Positions 59,758 to 64,000 of a stretch of DNA of 64,000 nucleotides are shown here, piece after piece; position 1 is the first letter of the stretch, and each line of letters starts with the position of its first letter. This DNA is from Kitasatospora viridis (lineage in GTDB: Bacteria > Actinomycetota > Actinomycetes > Streptomycetales > Streptomycetaceae): assembly GCF_007829815.1 (NCBI RefSeq), contig NZ_VIWT01000001.1:3247501-3311500 (forward strand), read 5' to 3'. The notes below the pieces were generated by a model that worked only from the letters and a program-made list of their open reading frames with translations, did no database searches and had not been told where the DNA came from. The position numbers were made by a program, and so were the translations under genes.

Positions 59758-61980
59758 TCAGCGGCGCCCGCCGCGGCCCGGCTTGCCGCCGCCCGGCGGG
59801 GGGTTCGGCGACGGTTGGGTGTTCGGCGCCGCCCCGGGGCTGTTCGGGTCGGGGCTGGGCGAGCCCGACGGCTGGTTCGGCAGCGGCACCAGGGTGAAGG
59901 TGCTCTGCGCGGTGCCGGCCAGCGCCTGGCTCATCGCCTGCCGCCAGACCGGCCCGGGCCCGGTCGAACCGTAGACCCCGCCGTCGCCGGCGAAGCTGCG
60001 GCCGCCGATGACGATGTTGCCGGTCATCTTCACGCCGCCCTCGGGCCCGCCGAGCCAGACCACGCCGACCAGGTCGGGGGTGTAGCCGTCGAACCAGGCG
60101 GCCCGCCGCTCGTCGGTGGTGCCGGTCTTGCCCGCGATCGGGCGGCCGTCGTCCAGGCTCAGTTCGGCGCCGGTGCCGCCCTTCTCGGTGACGCCCTTGA
60201 GCAGGGTGTTCAGCTGGTCGGCGGTGGCCTGCTGGAGCACCTGGTTGCAGTTGGCGCCGGGCACCGGCAGCTGCTTGCCGTCGATCGACACCACCGAGGT
60301 GATCGCCATCGGGTCGCAGTGCACGCCGCGGGCGGCGAAGGTGGCGTAGACGCCCGCCATGTCGAGCGGGCTCATCTCCTCGCCGCCCAGCGCCATGGCC
60401 GGTACCTCCTCCAGCGGGTCGCCGCTGGCCTTGGTCCGGATGCCGAGCTTGGCGGCCATCTGCTTGACCGCGCACAGGCCGATGTCCTGCTCCAGTTGCA
60501 CGAAGTAGGTGTTGACCGACCGGGCCATCGCCTCGGTCATCAGGAACGGGCCGTGCTCGTCCGGGTTGTCGTTGGCGACCTGCTCCTGCTTGACGTTCTT
60601 GTAGGCGCCCGCGCAGGTGGTCATGTCGGGGTAGGCCATCTTGGCCGGCGCGTCGTAGCTCTGGCCCAGGTCCTTGCCCGCGTCCAGCGCGGCGGCGGCG
60701 ACGATCGCCTTGAAGGTCGAGCCGGGCTGGAAGCCGTTGCCGCCGCCCATCGCCGCGTCCGCGTTGAGGTTGACCACGGTCTGGTGCTTGGCCGCGTCCA
60801 GGCCGTACGGCCGGGTCTGGGCCATCGCCAGGATCTCGCCGGTGCCGGGCTTGACCATGGTCATCGCGGCCGAGACCGGGTCGGTCGGGTAGACCTTGTC
60901 GGTGACCGCCTTGTAGGCCGCGGCCTGCTTGTCCGGGTCGATGGTGGTGGAGATCTTCAGCCCGCCCTGGGTCCAGAGCCGGTTGCGCTGCTCGGCGGAG
61001 GCCCCGAACGCGGGGTCGGTGAGCACCACCTTGCGCACGTAGTCGCAGAAGAAGCCCATCCCGGCCTGCGCGGTGATGCAGCCGTTCTGCGGGTCGTGGT
61101 ACTGCAGCGCGAGCGGGGCGGCCTTGGCCTGTTCGGCCTGGTCGGCGGTGATGTGGTGGTACTCCAGCATCTTGTCGATCACGGTGTCCCGGCGGGCCTG
61201 CGCGGCCTTCGGGTGCTCCACCGGGTCGTAGGCGCTGGGGTTCTGCACCAGGCCGGCCAGCATCGCGGCCTCGGGAAGTGCGAGGTCCTTGTCGCTCTTG
61301 CCGAAGTACCGCTGGGCGGCGGCCTCCACGCCGTAGGCCTGCCGGCCGAAGAAGGTGATGTTCAGGTAGTTGGTGAGGATCTGCTCCTTGGGCAGCTCCT
61401 CCTCCAGCTTGATCGCGTACTTCAGTTCCTGGATCTTGCGGCCGACGGTCTTCTTGGTCGCCTGCAGGAAGGCCGCCTGGTCGTCGCCGGCCTGCTCGAC
61501 GAAGACGTTCTTGACGTACTGCTGGGTGAGGGTGGAGGCGCCCTGGGCGTCGGCGCCGGAGGAGGCGTTCTTGGCCAGCGCGCGCAGCACGCCCTTCGGG
61601 TCGATCGCGCCGTGCTGGTAGAACCGGGCGTCCTCGATGTCCACCTGTGCCTGCCGGGTGAGCGGCGACATCTGGTCCCGGGTCAGTATCGTCCGGTCGC
61701 GGGCGTAGATCTTGGCGATCTGGTTGCCCTTGGCGTCGTAGACGAAGGACGCCTGGGAGAGCGTCGGGGCGGTGAAGTCGGCCGGGAGGCTGTCGAAGCC
61801 CTGGACGCCGTTCCTGGCGCCGAGGCCGAGCGCGCCCACCAGGGGCAGGGCCAGGCCGGCGACCAGGACGCCGGAGAGCACGCTGAGTCCCAGGACGGTG
61901 AGTCCGTGCCCGGCCAGCTGCGCGGCCGGGGTGCGCCGGGGGCGCGGGCGCCGGTCGGCGGGGGAGCGCTGTGGTGCCAT
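59758..61980 (-). CDS. Class A penicillin-binding protein
   Basis: A 740-residue bifunctional peptidoglycan synthase. An N-terminal transmembrane anchor (about 23-50) precedes the glycosyltransferase domain with catalytic E in DIEDARFYQHG and ASTLTQQYVKN. The transpeptidase domain has S-x-x-K in GSTFKAIVAA, SVNTYF and GKTGTTDERR. A Pro/Gly/Ser-rich tail ends the protein. The ATG at 61980 is chosen; longer frames have poor coding quality. It is divergent from wblA, an arrangement conserved in streptomycetes. Confidence 0.95.
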   Translation of the reverse strand: MAPQRSPADRRPRPRRTPAAQLAGHGLTVLGLSVLSGVLVAGLALPLVGALGLGARNGVQGFDSLPADFTAPTLSQASFVYDAKGNQIAKIYARDRTILTRDQMSPLTRQAQVDIEDARFYQHGAIDPKGVLRALAKNASSGADAQGASTLTQQYVKNVFVEQAGDDQAAFLQATKKTVGRKIQELKYAIKLEEELPKEQILTNYLNITFFGRQAYGVEAAAQRYFGKSDKDLALPEAAMLAGLVQNPSAYDPVEHPKAAQARRDTVIDKMLEYHHITADQAEQAKAAPLALQYHDPQNGCITAQAGMGFFCDYVRKVVLTDPAFGASAEQRNRLWTQGGLKISTTIDPDKQAAAYKAVTDKVYPTDPVSAAMTMVKPGTGEILAMAQTRPYGLDAAKHQTVVNLNADAAMGGGNGFQPGSTFKAIVAAAALDAGKDLGQSYDAPAKMAYPDMTTCAGAYKNVKQEQVANDNPDEHGPFLMTEAMARSVNTYFVQLEQDIGLCAVKQMAAKLGIRTKASGDPLEEVPAMALGGEEMSPLDMAGVYATFAARGVHCDPMAITSVVSIDGKQLPVPGANCNQVLQQATADQLNTLLKGVTEKGGTGAELSLDDGRPIAGKTGTTDERRAAWFDGYTPDLVGVVWLGGPEGGVKMTGNIVIGGRSFAGDGGVYGSTGPGPVWRQAMSQALAGTAQSTFTLVPLPNQPSGSPSPDPNSPGAAPNTQPSPNPPPGGGKPGRGGRR

Positions 61981-62405
61981 GCCAGCAGACTCTACGTTGC
62001 GGAATCCCGCACACAGGGGCAGCTGTTCGCCTACTCTGGGGTGAGTCTGCGTCAGCTCCGCTCCGTGTGCGGCAAACACTCCTGTGAGTGTTGAGGGTTG
62101 CCCGGTTTGACGGTGTATGAGGCGATTGCCGTGTTGCCTTGTCGGCGTCATATGCCCCCGGTTGGCGGGCGGTGGTCGCGCTGAGTGATGAAAGAAATGC
62201 CCCGAGCAGCCGCAAGGCCTGCGACCTGCGATCACTCCAACGAGTGACCTGACCGGCACCCATAGTCCGATCGGGTCATTCGAGATTGGACCCCAAGGGG
62301 CTGTTGCGCTCCGCCAATCTTCCGTAACGTCCTCAACTGGCAACGGTGAATATGCCGTTGCCGCCGTGGGGGAGCCTCGATTGAATCGGGAGAGGACGGC
62401 GGGGC
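61981..62405. promoter_or_regulatory. Long wblA upstream region
   Basis: A 425-bp intergenic region with lower GC than the genes around it. It holds the inverted repeat GGCAACGG-N8-CCGTTGCC at 62339-62362 and a TTGACG-like box near 62107. Long regulatory regions in front of wblA are expected because it is controlled by development regulators. Exact binding sites were not identified. Confidence 0.5.
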
Positions 62406-62729
62406 ATGGGCTGGGTTGATGACTGGAGCGCGCAGGCTGCCTGCCGCACGAGTGATCCGGACGAACTGTTCGTCCAGGGGGCGGCGCAGAACCGGGCCAA
62501 GGCGGTGTGCAGCGGGTGTCCGGTGCGCACCGAGTGCCTGGCGGACGCGCTGGACAACCGGGTGGAGTTCGGCGTCTGGGGCGGGATGACCGAGCGGGAA
62601 CGCCGCGCGCTGCTGCGCCGCCGCCCGACGGTGATCTCCTGGCGCCGGCTGCTGGAGACCGCCCGGACGGAGTACGAGGAGTCCCTCGCCACCGGCGTGA
62701 TCCTCTCGGACTACGCCCAGGCCGGCTGA
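62406..62729 (+). CDS. wblA: WhiB-like regulator WblA
   Basis: A 107-residue WhiB protein. The four iron-sulfur ligands C13, C35, C38 and C44 (CSGCPVRTEC) are followed by the GVWGG turn and a basic C-terminus (RERRALLRRRP). The sequence and the gene order with a penicillin-binding protein and an ArsA-like ATPase match wblA. In Streptomyces WblA represses antibiotic production and drives the switch to sporulation. GGAGAGGACGG precedes the ATG. Confidence 0.95.
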   Translation: MGWVDDWSAQAACRTSDPDELFVQGAAQNRAKAVCSGCPVRTECLADALDNRVEFGVWGGMTERERRALLRRRPTVISWRRLLETARTEYEESLATGVILSDYAQAG

Positions 62730-62811
62730 GCCCGCGCCGAGGCGAGCCGGGCGACCCCGCGGGGCCGCCCGCCGCGACCGGCGCGGAGCCGTCGGCTCCC
62801 CACCGGCCGGA

Positions 62812-63984
62812 TCAGTCGGCGTCCCGCGCCAGCTGACGGCCGATCAGCCGCAGCCCGTCCAGGTCGTGCACGTCACCGGCCAGCGCCGGCACCTCGATGA
62901 TCGGCACGTCCGGGTAGACCGACACGAACCGGTCCCTGGTCCGCCGCTCACGGTCCATCACCTCGACCCGCTCGGCGTGCAGCCGGAGCAGTCCGGCCGC
63001 CAGGGCCTCGGCCCGGGCCTGCCGCGGCTCGTGGTCCGCGCCGTTCTCCTCCAGCGCCTGTGCCGCGGCCCGCGCCCGCTCCGCGGTCAGCTGCGCCGCG
63101 CCCGTGCCGTGCACCCGGTTGAGCACCAGCCCGGCCAGCGGCATCCGGTCCGCGGCCAGCCGGTCCACGAAGTAGGCGGCCTCGCGCAGCGCGTCCCGCT
63201 CCGGCGCGGCGACCACCAGGAAGGCCGTGCCGTCCGCCTTGAGCAGCTGGTAGGTGCCCTCCGCGCGCTCCCGGAAGCCGCCGAACATCGAGTCCATCGC
63301 GGCCACGAAGGTCTGCAGGTCGGTCAGCAGCTGGGCGCCGAAGATCTTGCCCAGGGTGCCGGTGAGCAGCCCCATCCCGACGTTGAGGAACTTCATCGCG
63401 CTGCGCCCGCCGACCTTGGCCGGGGCCATCAGGATCCGGATGATCTTCCCGTCCAGGAACGAGCCGAGCCGCCCGGGGGCGTCCAGGAAGTCCAGCGCCG
63501 AGCGGGAGGGCGGGGTGTCCACCACGATCAGGTCCCACTCGCCGGCGGCCCGCAGCTGGCCCAGCTTCTCCATCGCCATGTACTCCTGGGTGCCGGCGAA
63601 CCCGGCCGAGAGCGACTGGTAGAAGGGGTTCTCCAGGATCGCCCGGGCCCGCTCCGGGTCGGCGTGCGCCAGCACGACCTCGTCGAAGGTCCGCTTCATG
63701 TCGAGCATCATGGCGTGCAGCTCGCCGGGACCCTCGCCGATGCGGGCGCCCTTCACCGGGCGGGGCGTGTTGTCCAGCTCGGTCAGGCCCATCGACTGGG
63801 CCAGCCGCTTGGCCGGGTCGATGGTCAGCACCACGGTTCGCCGGCCGCGCTCCGCCGCCCGCAGGCCGATCGCCGCGGCGGTGGTGGTCTTGCCGACTCC
63901 GCCGGAACCGCAGCAGACCACGATCCGGGTCCGCGGGTCGTCGATCAGGCGGTCCAGGTCGAGTCCGGTCGGCGCGCCGCTCAT
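62812..63984 (-). CDS. ArsA/Get3-like ATPase
   Basis: A 390-residue deviant Walker A ATPase (GSGGVGKTTTAAAIGL at about 26-41) with LTIDPAKRLAQSMG switch and DTPPSRSALDFLDAP near residue 160. In Streptomyces two such ATPases usually lie together beside wblA. Its start overlaps the stop of an upstream minus-strand frame (ATGA), so it is the second gene of a pair. The client (membrane protein, metal or other) is unknown. Confidence 0.93.
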   Translation of the reverse strand: MSGAPTGLDLDRLIDDPRTRIVVCCGSGGVGKTTTAAAIGLRAAERGRRTVVLTIDPAKRLAQSMGLTELDNTPRPVKGARIGEGPGELHAMMLDMKRTFDEVVLAHADPERARAILENPFYQSLSAGFAGTQEYMAMEKLGQLRAAGEWDLIVVDTPPSRSALDFLDAPGRLGSFLDGKIIRILMAPAKVGGRSAMKFLNVGMGLLTGTLGKIFGAQLLTDLQTFVAAMDSMFGGFRERAEGTYQLLKADGTAFLVVAAPERDALREAAYFVDRLAADRMPLAGLVLNRVHGTGAAQLTAERARAAAQALEENGADHEPRQARAEALAAGLLRLHAERVEVMDRERRTRDRFVSVYPDVPIIEVPALAGDVHDLDGLRLIGRQLARDAD

Positions 63985-64000
63985 GCCGCTCCCTGTCGCT
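63981..64000 (-). CDS. Upstream ArsA-like partner gene (3' end only)
   Basis: Only the last few codons are inside the window: a minus-strand TGA at 63981-63983 overlaps the ArsA-like ATG. A paired ArsA homologue is expected from known streptomycete gene order. Identity rests on that order, not on sequence seen here. Confidence 0.35.

Overview
The window is high-GC actinomycete DNA, most likely from the Streptomyces/Kitasatospora group. The evidence is strong third-position G/C bias, many GTG starts, a wblA gene beside an ArsA-like ATPase and a class A penicillin-binding protein, a SigE-family sigma factor, a LAL-type LuxR regulator, DUF5063 beside recR, and the ask-asd operon. All assignments come from reading motifs by eye; no database search was run.

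Region 1 (1-16.4 kb) is accessory chromosome: two NmrA-like reductases, a membrane metallophosphoesterase, a SUKH-type protein, a GNAT-AAA fusion, a two-component system next to a Tat-exported serine hydrolase, an FAD monooxygenase, an AlkZ-like winged-helix protein, an EF-hand protein, a TetR regulator divergent from an NmrA/haloalkane-dehalogenase pair, a SURF1-like protein and a secreted DD-peptidase-like enzyme.

Region 2 (16,430-36,492) is an integrated mobile element of about 20 kb. It lies between two identical 55-bp repeats that are the 3' part of a tRNA-Ser(GGA). The intact tRNA is at the right end and the displaced 3' fragment at the left end. The right side carries a tyrosine integrase, an excisionase-like protein, a Xre regulator divergent from a DnaB-like replication ATPase, a DUF2637 membrane protein, a MobC-like protein and a relaxase. 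No FtsK/TraB-type translocase is visible, so the element looks mobilizable rather than self-transmissible. The left side carries a minus-strand cargo operon: a HTH-TPR regulator, a small membrane peptide, a left-handed beta-helix transferase, MurA, a serine hydrolase, MurB and peptide deformylase. This set of duplicate cell-wall and essential-enzyme genes on a mobile element, with two tandem operator-like palindromes in front of it, is the most interesting feature of the window.

Region 3 (36.5-64 kb) is mostly conserved chromosome: SRP RNA, dnaX, the YbaB/EbfC protein, recR, DUF5063, ask-asd, a sigma factor with its membrane partner, a second SURF1 protein, an S9 peptidase, an MFS exporter with a SnoaL-like protein and a divergent LAL regulator, a secreted phosphodiesterase-like protein, tRNA-Pro(CGG), a second metallophosphoesterase, an Eis-like acetyltransferase, an M14 carboxypeptidase-like protein, YqeY, a penicillin-binding protein, wblA and an ArsA-like ATPase.
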